The notes under the pieces were generated by a model. The model did no database searches. It was not told the DNA's origin and was given only the letters and a program-made list of their open reading frames with translations. This document shows, in pieces, positions 1 to 10,381 of a stretch of 64,000 bases of DNA. Position 1 is the stretch's first letter. Each line of letters starts with the position of its first letter. The stretch comes from Posidonia oceanica. Lineage: Eukaryota; Streptophyta; Magnoliopsida; Alismatales; Posidoniaceae. Both the position numbers and the translations under genes were made by a program. Location: NCBI GenBank assembly GCA_037176725.1, contig JAZBRS010000049.1:34960001-35024000 (forward strand), written 5' to 3'.

Positions 1-341
1 ATTAGCTCTCAAGCATTAGCACCAACAAGCATAGCAAGCCCCATGCATCAGCATCGGCATTACTGCCAGCATTCACCATGCATTAGCATAGCAACTCCCC
101 ATGCACAACACTCGCACGTGCACTAGTTCATACTAGTTCAGTGTCGGCATTCGCATCGCATGCTAGTTCTGCACTAACATCTAACCTAACCTTTGCACTA
201 ACTTCTGCATTAGCATGCATTGCATTGCATTAGCATTCTGCATCTGCATTCGCATTGTGGCATCGAGTCATGATTTCCGGTGCATCCGCCGAATAAGTGA
301 CTCACGCCCATAGCAATTTGTGCTCCTGCCGGCGTCAGGTA

Positions 342-416
342 GGGTGTCTTGTCTACCCTGAGCAGCGGTCTCGCTACGCTTGACCTCACTCAGGGAGGGG
401 CATCTGTAGACACCCC
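342..416 (+). other. Nested inverted repeat around the PPT/LTR junction of A
   Basis: Outer arms GGGTGTC (342-348) and GACACCC (409-415) are complementary. GTCTA (351-355) pairs with TAGAC (407-411, overlapping the LTR terminus). The inner arms CCCTGAG and CTCAGGG flank a loop of about 26 nt. The PPT lies between the inner and outer 3' arms. Confidence 0.6.
392..404 (+). promoter_or_regulatory. Polypurine tract (PPT) of element A
   Basis: AGGGAGGGGCATC directly precedes the LTR start TGTAGACACCCC. The same 13-mer, in reverse complement, abuts the 3' LTRs of C and N. It is the expected plus-strand DNA primer site. Its first Gs are part of a CCCTGAG/CTCAGGG stem. Confidence 0.9.
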
Positions 417-629
417 ATTCTGACAGCCCAGAAGTTGGTTGTTTTCTCCTGCAGGCTCCTGTGGACTCTAGAATGGCACTCCTTTTTCCAACCCCTTTTC
501 TACCACAAAACCTAGCCCAAAACCTCGCCTAAATCCCAAGCCTAAACCTCAAGCCTTTTTACACCTTTTTCCACCCTTTCTAGCCCAAGACCAAGCCCTT
601 TTGCAGCCTTTTGCCAACTGAGCGCGTTG

Positions 630-2830
630 AACTCTAGAATAGGCAGCGTCCAACGTTGGACGCGCCTTGTTCCAGCGTTCAACATTGGATGCCTCCTGGT
701 CCAGCATCCAACGACTCGATTGTAGCAGCGGCTGTTCCACCCCTTCCAGCTCACTAGCCGTCCAATCCCCCGCCTCCCCGCACTTACTACCTCTCCTCTC
801 TTGCCCTCCAGCTCATCCACTACCTTCCAAGGATGAGTAACTACCTTTGGAACCCATCATTGCCAATTCAGCCCAAATCCCGCTCTCTCTGCCCTCACAA
901 CCTTCGGCCACCCGTGTCAACCACCTCCGTGGCTCCGCCGGCCATCTAACACCCCTCTGCCAAAGCCCTAACATCCCTCGAGCCCCCCCACACTCAAAGC
1001 CTCTACCACAGCCCTGCAAGCCTGCCAATTCTCCTCTGAATCCGCTGCCATCCGCACCAGAACCCATGCACCCAATGAACAAAACAGCACCAACCAGCCT
1101 TCTTTGGCAGAACACACAGACCTACACAGCCCTTTTCCACCGCAATTCACCACCTCCGGAGCGAGACCAAGTGTCCACCTTCCACCCGGACCCTTCGCCG
1201 ACCTCTCCCGTGCCTCCAGCAACCTGCACGAGCTTGCCAGAGTCAGCTGGTCGTCCACTTCCGTAGCGCTGGTGAAGGAGGTCGACAAGCCGTTCCAGGC
1301 AGCGACGAGGTAAGCTCTCTATCCTTGTAGGTCATGCATGCTAGTGTGAGCGTTCCCATGCACCCTTGCATTTTTCTGAATCCTTTTGGCCATGATTTGT
1401 GGCCAGAATGGAATTCAATGTGTTAGATGCACCAGTTGGTGCATATAGGCCGGCATCCAACGTTGGACACGGCATAGGCCAGCGTCCAACGTTGGACGCG
1501 GCATAGGCCGGTGTCCAACAGCCCCTCTTGCTCAGCTTTTGTTCCAATGCGTTCCATGCTTTGTTATTGCATGCTTTTCTGTAGATCCATGCTATATGCT
1601 TCCTTAAATGTTCTCTGATGCCATGCCATGCCTATCTGCTTGTTCCATGCTTGTTTGAGTCCCTTTGCATGCTTTAATGTCCATCTGCTTTCTACCTGCG
1701 TTGGACCCCAGGGTGAGCCGCGTCCAATGTTGGACGCTGGTTCTCCTAGCATCCAACACCTCTATTAGCTGTAACTTGTTGCCATGCCTACATCTTGCAT
1801 ATTTTTGATGTTATGTTTTGATCCATGCTTGCTTAGAGATGCCTGGCCCCTATGGCAACCATGTTTAGGTTTGCTAGGTCTTCTCAAGTTACATGCTTTC
1901 TTTTTGCAAGTTTTAATCCTATATTCTTATGCATGCTTCCTTTTTATCTTGTCCTCTTGGATTAAATGCTCGCCATGCTTGCTGTGAATGTTTATTTTAT
2001 TCTGGTATGCCTTAGCATTACTGCATGCATGTAGGTGGGGTTAGAGCTGAGCTCCCCCTTTAGAACAGGTAGGTCTGCATGCTCTGGTCCAACGTTGGAT
2101 GCTGCTGGCTCTAGCGTCCAACGTCCAGGCTCCTCATCTTGTTGTTCAAAGCTTGCATGACATTCTGATCTGGTTCTTTGCATGTCTCCTGCGTTTCCAT
2201 GCATGCTTAACTTCTTTAGCAACTGTTCTTTAATTTCTGTGGATTATCTTGGCTATTTTATGCATGTTTCTTTGTGTGTTGTGCCTCCCAAGGCGTTGTA
2301 CGCTGCCGGTACTGGCATCCAACATTGGACGCCGGCCTAGCTTGCATCCAACGACCTGGTTGTGTCTCTGACCTGGCACAGGCCACAGGTAAGGTCTGAT
2401 TGTTTTTTTTATGCCTCCCTTGTTTGCTTGTTTGCCCCATGCTCATCTCCAGAAGCCCAAAATGCATGTACCCATTTTATTTTGCTTTTGTATGCCTCTT
2501 TCTCTCCCCTGCCTTCTGTTCTGTGTTAGACGCCTGCCTCTCTGGCGTCTAACGTTGGATGCCCAGCCTACAGGCGTCCAACAACCTGCTTGCTCTAATC
2601 TTGGATTCTGGCTTGCTCCTTGCTCTGATCCCTCTTCTAATCTTCTGTTAGGTTAGATCTGCATGCCTTGCACCCATTTAGCTACATATTTGCATCTGTT
2701 CTGCATCCATATAGTTAGAATGCATGGATTTCCAAAATCTGCATGCTGTCTGCCTCCAGCAGGTGTTGGACGCCAGCAATGCTAGCATCCAACGTTGGAC
2801 GCTGGTGTTGCCAGCGTCCAATACTTGCAG
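630..2830. repeat. Double-hairpin clusters in LTR A
   Basis: Clusters near 640-720, 1440-1525, 1700-1760, 2075-2130, 2280-2360, 2525-2590 and 2760-2825 each contain two short hairpins made of GTTGGACGC and GCGTCCAAC arms. Where the two hairpins abut they form the perfect palindrome GCGTCCAACGTTGGACGC. Some copies are worn by C-to-T or G-to-A changes (GCATCCAACATTGGACGC). Confidence 0.8.
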
Positions 2831-3361
2831 ATGGCTGACAGCCATTTTAAAGCGCTGATTTCGCTCTGCTGGCCGTTTTCTGCATTTTTTCGCTTCTTTG
2901 GCTTGCTGCAACCCCTTTGCATGTTGCCCAACCCTTTGTTTTGATTTTACACCCCGCTTTGCCTCATTTTCCGCCCTTTGCATCGTTTTCCGCATTTGGC
3001 ATCGTTTCTCGCTCTGCTGCATGGTTTTCCGCGCCCCTTTTGCATCGCTTTCTGCCTTTTGCATCGTTTTCCGTGCCTTGCATTGTTTTCCTCATTTTCG
3101 CACCGTTTTCCGCACCCATTTCGCTTTATCGCTTGCATTGCTTGGTTTCCCCGTAGTTTTGCTTTACCGCCTGCATCTGCATATAGGGCCATGATGGTTA
3201 CTGCTTAGGAGTTCTCACGAACCAGGGTCCGCCCAGTTCGAAACACTAGCAGCGTGGCTGAGCACATAGATAGCACGTTTATTTCCAATGCATAGCAGGT
3301 AGGCATTTATGGCATTCAGGCATTAGGCTAGCAATTCCCTGCATTAGCGCGAGATTGCCTA

Positions 3362-3480
3362 AGAAAGACCGACTCTCGGACATATCGGGGTGCCTAATAC
3401 CTTCCCCGTGCGTAACAGGAGTCCTTGCCCTTTTTCTTGGCTCGCATCGACCTTTCCCTTATCCTAGGCATGAGTCATAG
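3362..3480 (+). other. Conserved U5-proximal block of LTR A
   Basis: This segment contains AAAGACCGA...GGTGCCTAATACCTTCCCCG...TAACAGGAGTCCTTGCCC. It recurs in all LTRs of this superfamily in the window: B 6640-6765, D 13725-13850, C 15330-15440 and 61645-61760, N 20450-20560 and 33345-33455, and S 44400-44515. It is much better conserved than its surroundings. It probably lies in the R/U5 part of the transcript. Confidence 0.75.
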
Positions 3481-3749
3481 CATAGCATAGCATAATTTAG
3501 CTTAGCATTGCATCCCTTTGCCTCTCCTTGCATCCGGTTTTGCATGTCTTTCTTGCTTAACCCCCGGTTTTCCCTGTCTTCCAATTTAATAGACCCGGTG
3601 GAGACTCCGAATTGTCTTATCATTTCTTTTGCCAGCGTTTCCAAGTCGAGTTCTTCCCTCGAATCCAGCTGCATATAGTGAGCCTATTTTGATCGATGCA
3701 TGCAAGCTTTGGTAACATGCATGGACGATCAGAATTCAGGATTACTACA

Positions 3750-4655
3750 GCTGCTGGCAATGGTTGTGCAGCAGAGGCAGGGACAGCGTATGCTGTGTGG
3801 GTCGCATGAAAGCGCTCCTCCAGATCCACCATCACGCCACTTGGTGTCGTAGCGTAAGGGCCAGCATACCCATGTGAGGGTGTAAAGTGCGGTGATATGT
3901 ATGCCGGAGCCTGAATATTCTGATGCAAAGGAGATGAGTAAAAGGCATGTTGTGCTATGTAAGGTGCAGTGCGTGGGGTTATATGGGTGCTATGCTCCTA
4001 CCAATTCAAAAGACTGGCCACCAAATGATGGAGTAGCATGCTGTGGATAGTGTTGTGTATGTGCAAGAGGCAGAGGCAGATAAGTCGCCTGCATCGCTGA
4101 AGCTGTAAGGAGCTGGGGTGATGACTAGGGCGAAAATGTGGTGTGGTGAGCCTGTAGAGCTATAGTGGGCTGCACCGGAACCTCAGGGGTCAGACGGGAA
4201 GAGTGGGCCGTAGTCGGATCGAGTGCAAGGGCCATGCTTCGCAGCCTATCGGCCTTAGCCAACAGACGCTGTGCTTGCGAGGTAGGGAAATCATCAACCG
4301 CCGGGTTGGGACGTAAAGGAGTGTCCGCCAAAGGGGGCACGGAAACCAAGGAAGTAATGGGAGTAGATCATATGCAAGAGGTAGCCACAGAAGGCTGAAT
4401 TCCCAAGATGGGAAGGCCCTGGGAGGGAATAGAAGGCGACGCTTCTGGAGCCTGAGTAGTGGTCACCGTGGTTAACTCGGTGACAAGCTCCAGATCGACT
4501 AGGGTCTGCCCTTGTCTCAAATAGAGGGGCTGGGAAGTCTCCTGCACCGAAAGTTGAGAAGAGACAGCAGACGTCAAAGCAAGAGAAGGAGAGACCGAAG
4601 TCGATATCTCCTCTGACGCCAAAAAGGAAGAGGGCTCACCAGTATGCTGGGCCAT
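3750..4655 (-). pseudogene. gag: gag of element B, N-terminal part, truncated and frameshifted
   Basis: On the minus strand the reading starts MAQHTGEPSSFLASEEIS, in the same place and context as the MAQ starts of the N and C gag genes. It runs Pro/Thr/Ser-rich, as the N-terminal third of this gag family does. The stretch 3750-3928 matches the N gag around its HGYAG and MVDPEE segments. The frame is broken between about 4350 and 4370 and again before 3930, so no continuous product exists. The gene is then cut by element A, which removes the structured gag core and zinc knuckle. It is recognisable only by homology to the longer gag of N. Confidence 0.75.
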
Positions 4656-4890
4656 AACGAACAGCGAGCGAGTGCACATGGGTCTGCAGCTGGAAGCAGA
4701 GACACGAGACCTAAGACGAGCTATTGTCGGAGGCGACAGATAGCTCAAAGACAGAGAGGAGGGATGCTCGAGATCCTGGCTGAGAAACTCGCACCTACCT
4801 GCAAAACAACAAAGGCGTTAGAGTATGTACGCAAAAAGAGTTATTAGGGGTGGCATGAATGGCACACGTGCAAAATGAATGCTCTATTAT

Positions 4891-5205
4891 GTGCTCTCTC
4901 ACCATGCATGTCCTGAGTAGGCGGCCTACTAGGACTCACTCATGGGTATGGGTTTTATTGACTCCAGGTTAGAAAAAGTAGGTCCCTGCTCTAAATCCTG
5001 ACCCAAAGCTCAGGTAGTGAATGGGTGGTGCGTTAGTGGTCTTGACCCTGCCGAAGCATAGGCTGTACCCTCTACTAGCATCGACACGACCCCAAACAAG
5101 GGGGGACAGACCGACCAACTCGCCCTGTGCCAAAGCCGCTGAACGAGAGACCGGGACTGTCCTTCTCAGACTAAGTGGGTGGACTCAGGGATGAGAAGAT
5201 GCATG
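4891..5205 (-). repeat. 315-bp leader module of B, gag-proximal copy
   Basis: This block lies about 235 bp upstream of the gag ATG in the sense direction. It matches N 31827-32141, also 315 bp, very closely. It contains a hairpin-prone GTCCTGAGTAGG...CCTACTAGGAC segment and the fixed string AAGGGGGGACAGACCGACC on the plus strand. A second, more diverged copy is at 5545-5859. Confidence 0.8.
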
Positions 5206-5544
5206 CTTTCTAAAATGATCAATCATGTGATATGCATTAGAGTGTTTTACATGCGTTTTATTTAACCAAAAGGGAAAAATTGCAAGTTTTGGCTCTAGTT
5301 GTGCTTAAAGTTTAAAAGTTGATTTTATTGTTGCTTTTAAATTAAGCCAAAGGGGAGCAAACATGTTTCTAGTATCCTAAGCATGGCATATGCATGAAGG
5401 GAAAAGAAACAGAAAGTCATGGCATGCAAACAATTATAGAACAAGGCAAAACCAGCACAACAAGTAAAAGTTAAAACCCGAAGTAAAATGCGAATATTTA
5501 AATGGTAGTATGAATGCACTCATGCAAATGTATGCTTTCTAGCA

Positions 5545-5859
5545 TGCTCTCTCTCATCAATCTAGTGTGTCCTAGTAGGTTGTCTACTTCGGACTCTCAC
5601 AATTGTATGGGTCACCGACTCAGGTAAAAAGTAAGGTCACCGCTCTAAATCCTGGCCAAAGCTCAGGTAGTGAATGGGTGGTGCGTTAGGAGCCCAGGCC
5701 TTTGCCAAAGCAAAGGTTGTACCCTCTACTAACACCGACGTGACCCTTGACAAGGGGGGACAGACCGACCAACTCATGCCGCGCCAAAGCGTCGGAACAA
5801 GAGACCAGAAATGTCCTTCTCGGACTGATAGGTGGACTCAAGGATGAGAAGATGCATGC
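5545..5859 (-). repeat. 315-bp leader module of B, PBS-proximal copy
   Basis: This is a second copy of the leader module, about 650 bp from the first and of the same length. Its sequence (GTGTCCTAGTAGGTTGTCTACTTCGG) is closer to the module of element C (57237-57545) than to its own neighbour. That suggests two ancestral sub-types rather than a recent duplication. The stretch 5206-5544 between the copies has no recognisable feature. Confidence 0.75.
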
Positions 5860-6425
5860 CCTATATGATGATTCATGCAAATGATTAAAGTATTTTATCT
5901 TCCATGTTTTATTAACTCAAAGGGGATGCAGGTGTGTTGAGGTCTCTAGTTGTATCTAGAATTGATTTTTACTTACCATTTTTAGTTAACCATGGGGAAA
6001 ACAATCAATCTCTAATTGTCCTTAGGCTTAATGCAAAAAGGGGAAGAAAATCACCCAATCATGGCAAGCAAACATCACACATCATTGCAAAAAGCATGCT
6101 CATGGTATGTGTTAGTGTTGTGTCACGTGATATGTGAAAACGAAAGACAATCAGCACATCAAAAAGCATGTATACATGGCATGTGTATGTGTGGTGGCAC
6201 AGCAATCGTGTAAAAGAAAGCGATTACCACTCAAAAAGCATGTATAATGCATAAGCAAAGCAAACAACGGCAATGTAAGCAGTAAAGCATGTAAACAGGC
6301 ATAAGGCAAGCAGAAAAGCATGGAAACAAGCATAAGGCAAGCAAAAAGCATGGCAAAGGGCATAAGGCAGGCAAATGCGAAATCCAAGCAAGCGAGAAAG
6401 CCAAATACGAAAGCCGGAGTCTGAA

Positions 6426-6444
6426 ATCCCTAGCGGAGTCGCCA
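6426..6444 (-). promoter_or_regulatory. Primer binding site (PBS) of element B, tRNA-Arg type
   Basis: The minus strand reads TGGCGACTCCGCTAGGGAT one base after the LTR end. It differs from the N site by one base (G to A). Plant tRNA-Arg genes end in CCCCAGCGGAGTCG plus CCA, the expected complement. Confidence 0.85.
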
Positions 6445-6445
6445 C

Positions 6446-9400
6446 TGTAGCTATCCCGTCTTGAAAATCCCGGACCGACGAGGGGCCCGAGAGAGAGAGA
6501 GGTGTCACTATAAGTGCGACGCGAAGAGAAACAACAAAGATAAAGCAAAAACGGAGTCGCCACCTAGTCTATTAAGTTGGGAGACGAGGAAAATCGAGGA
6601 AATACATGAAAACATGCAAATGGATGCAATGCTATGCAAAATGAATGACTCGTGCCAAGGATAAGGGCAAGATGGTCACTACAGGCCAGAGAAAGGGTAA
6701 GGACTCCTGTTACGCACGGGGAAGGTGTTAGGCACCCCCGATACGCCCGAAATCAGTCTTTCTAGGCTAATCTCGCTTACATGTGTAGGATATCGATGAT
6801 GCTTGCCTTAACTATGTGCCCGAGGGGCGAGGAATGCTATGCCATGCTATGAATGTTCTTAACATACCTTAAATGCCTAAATGCCACGTATGCTGTGATT
6901 ACATGCCCAAATGTATACTCTAAATGCTGTGATGCATGATAAAAGGTAAACATGTAGCCTATGTGCTCAGCTGCGCTGTCAGTGTGCCGAATGGGGCAAG
7001 CCCTGGTTCGTAAGAACTCTAAACAATAAACATCACTGCCCTAATGCAAATGCAGGCGATAAAACAAAACGTCAAGCAAAAACCATGCAATGCAAGTGTG
7101 CAACAAGCAAAGGGGAAACAAAGTGAGGGCGGAAAATAGGCGATGTAAGTAAGAAACAAAACATCGATTAAAGCCACGCAATGCAAGTGTACGACATGCA
7201 AAATGGAAACAAAACAAGGGCTGAAAACCATGCGATGCAAGTAAGAAACAAAACATCGAGTAAAACCACGCAATACAAGTGTACAACATGCAAAGGGGAA
7301 ACAAAACAAGGGTGGAAAACCCTAATCTACATGCACGAGAAAGCAAATCGAGAAAACGATGCATGCAGTGCAAGTGGCAAGACAATAACTGATATGCAGT
7401 GGTGCAGGTGGACATAACTTGAGGATCTAATGCCTGATCTGAAGTAACTTTGGTTAAAATGAAAGATCATTCAACCAAGAAGACCAGAATGGTTAGATCG
7501 TGAAGATCCAACGATCCGATCAAAAGTTATTCAGGAATCAAGTCAGATGGCTCAAGGGCCAGATGCAAGCTATACTGAATGGGGGTCTAAATGCAAAATG
7601 CCCCTATGTGTGTGCAATGCAGGGTGTCCTACATGCAATGAGGCTAGTAGTGTTAAAAAAGATGCGAAGGTGCTATATGCAATGACTTAAGGATGCAATG
7701 CATGCAAAAATGCAAATACAGGGACCTAAGTGCAATTAAAATAACTACAAGGGCCTAAATGCAATGTCACGGCAAAATGCAATGTAACAAGGTAAATGCA
7801 TGCTAAAAAGGTTAATGCAGCAATGTACAAGACCAACAGGGGCTAAATACAACATTAATTAAAAGATATGCATGCATTGGTGCAAGAAATGGACCAATGT
7901 GCAATTTTGAAAACATGCTGGACCTAAATGCAAAGCAAAAGAAATATGCAAGCACACCACAGTTGAATTTTAGGACTAACATGCAATTAGACCTAACTAT
8001 TGGATTTTAAATGCAAAGCAGGATGCAAACATGAAGAAAGCAAGCATAAGGACCTATATGCAATTTTGAAAACATGTAGGGTTTTGAAATGCAAAGCTAA
8101 ACAGGCATGCAAACAAGCAACAGTTTAAAATAAGGACTAACATGCAATTTTGAAAACTATAGGACATTATTACACTGCAATGTGGTTAAAAAAGCAACTT
8201 AAATGATGTCTTGAATGCAAATAGGACTTAACTACAAATAAACATGATCACAGGACTTTTCAGTAATGTAATATAGTTTAAATCTACAATTAAATGACTT
8301 CTGTATGCATGCAGGACTTAAATGCAATTAAACTAAAGTACTGCACTAAAATGCAATGCAATATGGTTTGAAAAATGTAGTTAAATGACTACTGGAACTG
8401 ATATAGGACTTAAGTACAAATAAACTAAGGTGCTGGACTAAACTACAATGCAATATAGTTTAAAAAACACATTTAAATGAATGGAAGTATGCTCAAAGGA
8501 CTAAAATGCAATTTAAACAACTTACTGGATTTAAATACAATGCAATAAGATAAAAAATGTGATTTAAATGAATGGTTTAAAGCAAACAGGACTGAAATGC
8601 AATTAAAATAAGTTTTTGGGCTTTTCTGCAATGCAGTAAGATAAAAAAACATGATTAAATGATTTGATGAATGGTCTGAGGACTTAAACGAAATAAAAAC
8701 AAGTTGCTAGGTCTTAATGCAATGTAGTAAGATAAAAAAACGAAGTTAAATGATTGAATGCATGATGTGTGGACTTGGATGCAATAAATGAAACATGCAG
8801 TAGTTTTACATAATGCAATATGGTTTTAAATAGAAATTAAATAATTTAAACAACTGAGGTAGGACTGGAAAGTAAATAAAATAAACCTAGGGACTACATT
8901 GCAATGTCTAACGAAAAATTTAAAAAAATTAACATAAACTTGAATCTATAATGAACCGCGGGCATCCGGCGAGCTGGCGAAGCTGCAGAGGCCCAGGAGG
9001 CGACGGCGAGGCATGGGCGGCACTCAGGGAGGTCAGGCGACATCCGGCGAAGGTCTGGGTGCTATCCGGTGGAGCGGCGGATAGTCTAGAGCGGCGGAGC
9101 TGATCTGCAGACGACAATCGTTGCCGAGGAAGACGAGGAAGTCCGGCGAAGTGGAAAGCAGAGCACAGGACCTAGAACTAACAGGAAAGAGGCTAGGAAG
9201 CAAGAGGGACGAGCGGCAAAGCTGGGGAAGGTGCTCGATACCTAAGGAGACACGCGAGGAGGCCTGCCGACCTCGGTGGGGACGTGGCGGCGGTGCTGCT
9301 AGCGGAGGGAGGTCTAGAAGCGGCGGTTGCGGCAGAGGACGGTCGCAGTGTGTTGCTGGAAGTGGCGGGAAGCTCCAGAGAGACTCAAATGCCGCACTCC

Positions 9401-10381
9401 TCTTGTCGTTTCCAGATTCCAGAGAATGGGTCGTCTCCGTGAATTTGGGTTCTCTCCCCCTCTCTATGGCTCTCTCTGGATGGGGACTTCTCCGGTGGCT
9501 TTGTGGGATGTTGGGTAATGGAGAGGGAGTGAATTGGGGACTCTGTGGCGGTGTGTGAGGGAGAATTCCGTTCTGTCTCCATGTGGGGGAATTGGGTGTT
9601 GCAGGTGTTTGTGGTGAAAAACTCTGGCTTTGGGTGTTCGTGGGGGGATCTGGGATTTCTGTGAAGTCGTGGGGTTTCTTGGATTGCAGTGGGTTGAATT
9701 GGGGGGGGGGCTCTGTGTCTGGAGTGTGTGTGATGTCTATCTCCTCCCTTTTCTATTGCTGTGAAGGTGTCTCTTGTTGGTGATGGCTTCAGTTGCTGTC
9801 TTCGGGAAAGAGGTGTGCTTGAAGGCAATGTTGTTGAAGGAGGGAGTGGGGGTTCGTGGGTTGGAGTGGAAGGAAGTGGTGGTTTTTGGATGAAAAGGGA
9901 CAGGAGGAGTGGGAGGTTGCAGTCGTGGGTGAAGAAGGAGAAGGTCTGTGGAGGAGTGGGGGGAGCAATTGTGAGTGTGATGGTGGTCGTGCTAAGGATG
10001 TGGCTGAAGGAGAAAGAAGAAAAAAGAAAAGAAAAAAGGAGGGAAGAGAGGAATGTGGGCCAGGCTTAGGGAAAAGAAAGAAAAGAAAAACAAAGGAAAA
10101 GAAAGAAAGGGAGAAGGAGTGTTGGTGGGCTGGGCTGTGTGGGAAATAAGGAGAAAAAAAGGAAAAAGTGATGAAGGGGAGAAGAGTTGGGCTGTGTGGG
10201 TTGTGGGTTGTAAAAGGGAAAAAAGAAATAAATAAAGAAGGAAAAGAAGAAGGAGAAAGGGAAGAAAAAGAAGGGGAAAGAAATGAGAAGAAAAGTGTTA
10301 GTGACCTAGGGTTTTGGTTGTCTAGGTTTAAGTCCACCAGAGAAGAGTCATTAGTACAAGGGTCAAAATGGGGTGTCTACA
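6446..10381 (-). repeat. 5' LTR of element B (3.9 kb)
   Basis: The termini are TGTAGCTATCCC at 6446 and GGGGTGTCTACA at 10381. On the plus strand it carries the PBS-like CGGAGTCGCCA (6552-6562) and the U5 block (6640-6765). A CACGCAATGCAAGTG-type repeat follows (7070-7330), then a long stretch of degenerate GGACTTAAATGCAAT repeats (7690-8900). Beyond that are a CpG-rich part (8940-9700), a purine-rich tract (10000-10290), and an AAACCCTA telobox (minus strand) near the LTR start. Apparent reading frames in the purine-rich tract are compositional. Confidence 0.85.

Larger units (their letters stand above)
1..3749 (+). mobile_element. Element A: 3' end of a Tat/Ogre-like LTR retrotransposon
   Basis: Only the end of the internal region (1-404) and the complete 3' LTR (405-3749) are in the window; the rest lies to the left. 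Orientation comes from the polypurine tract immediately left of the TG terminus and from the U5-type block near the right end. The right edge falls inside the gag of element B, so A inserted into B. The expected target-site copy on the right would be 3750-3754 (GCTGC); the left copy is out of view. Bases 1-270 hold only CATGCA/TTAGCA-rich low-complexity sequence with no recognisable gene. Bases 271-308 match a block (GTGCRTCCGCCGAATAAGTG) also found before the PPT of N and, diverged, of C. Confidence 0.85.
405..3749 (+). repeat. 3' LTR of element A (about 3.35 kb)
   Basis: It starts TGTAGACACCCC after the PPT and ends GGATTACTACA, which aligns with the GGGATCGCTACA ends of N and C. Internal landmarks in sense order are: a GC-rich promoter-like part with low-complexity reading frames (about 780-1310); a run of GTTGGACGC/GCGTCCAAC hairpin clusters (about 640-2830); a CTTTGCATCGTTTTCCGC-type short repeat (2880-3160); the conserved U5 block (about 3360-3480); and a PBS-like decamer TGGAGACTCC (3599-3608). 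No host coding sequence was recognised. Confidence 0.85.
3750..10381 (-). mobile_element. Element B: 5' half of a Tat/Ogre-like retrotransposon
   Basis: On the minus strand this reads 5' LTR (6446-10381), PBS (6426-6444), a leader with two copies of a 315-bp module, then the start of gag (4655 leftward), which is cut at 3750 by element A. The rest of B is out of view to the left. B is inserted in LTR X: the GCGTCCAAC-type sequence of X starts immediately at 10382, so the right target-site copy should be GGACG (10382-10386). The interval 4656-6425 is non-coding leader. Its part from about 5900 to 6420 is a degenerate AAGCATG/GGCAAGC short repeat. Confidence 0.85.

Noticed and set aside
847..1266. 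139-codon Pro-rich plus-strand frame in LTR A
   Set aside because: Low-complexity frame in the promoter-like part of the LTR; overlapping frames are open on both strands.
9789..10337. 182-codon Ser/Phe/Pro-rich frame on the minus strand
   Set aside because: It lies in a purine-rich low-complexity tract of LTR B; compositional.
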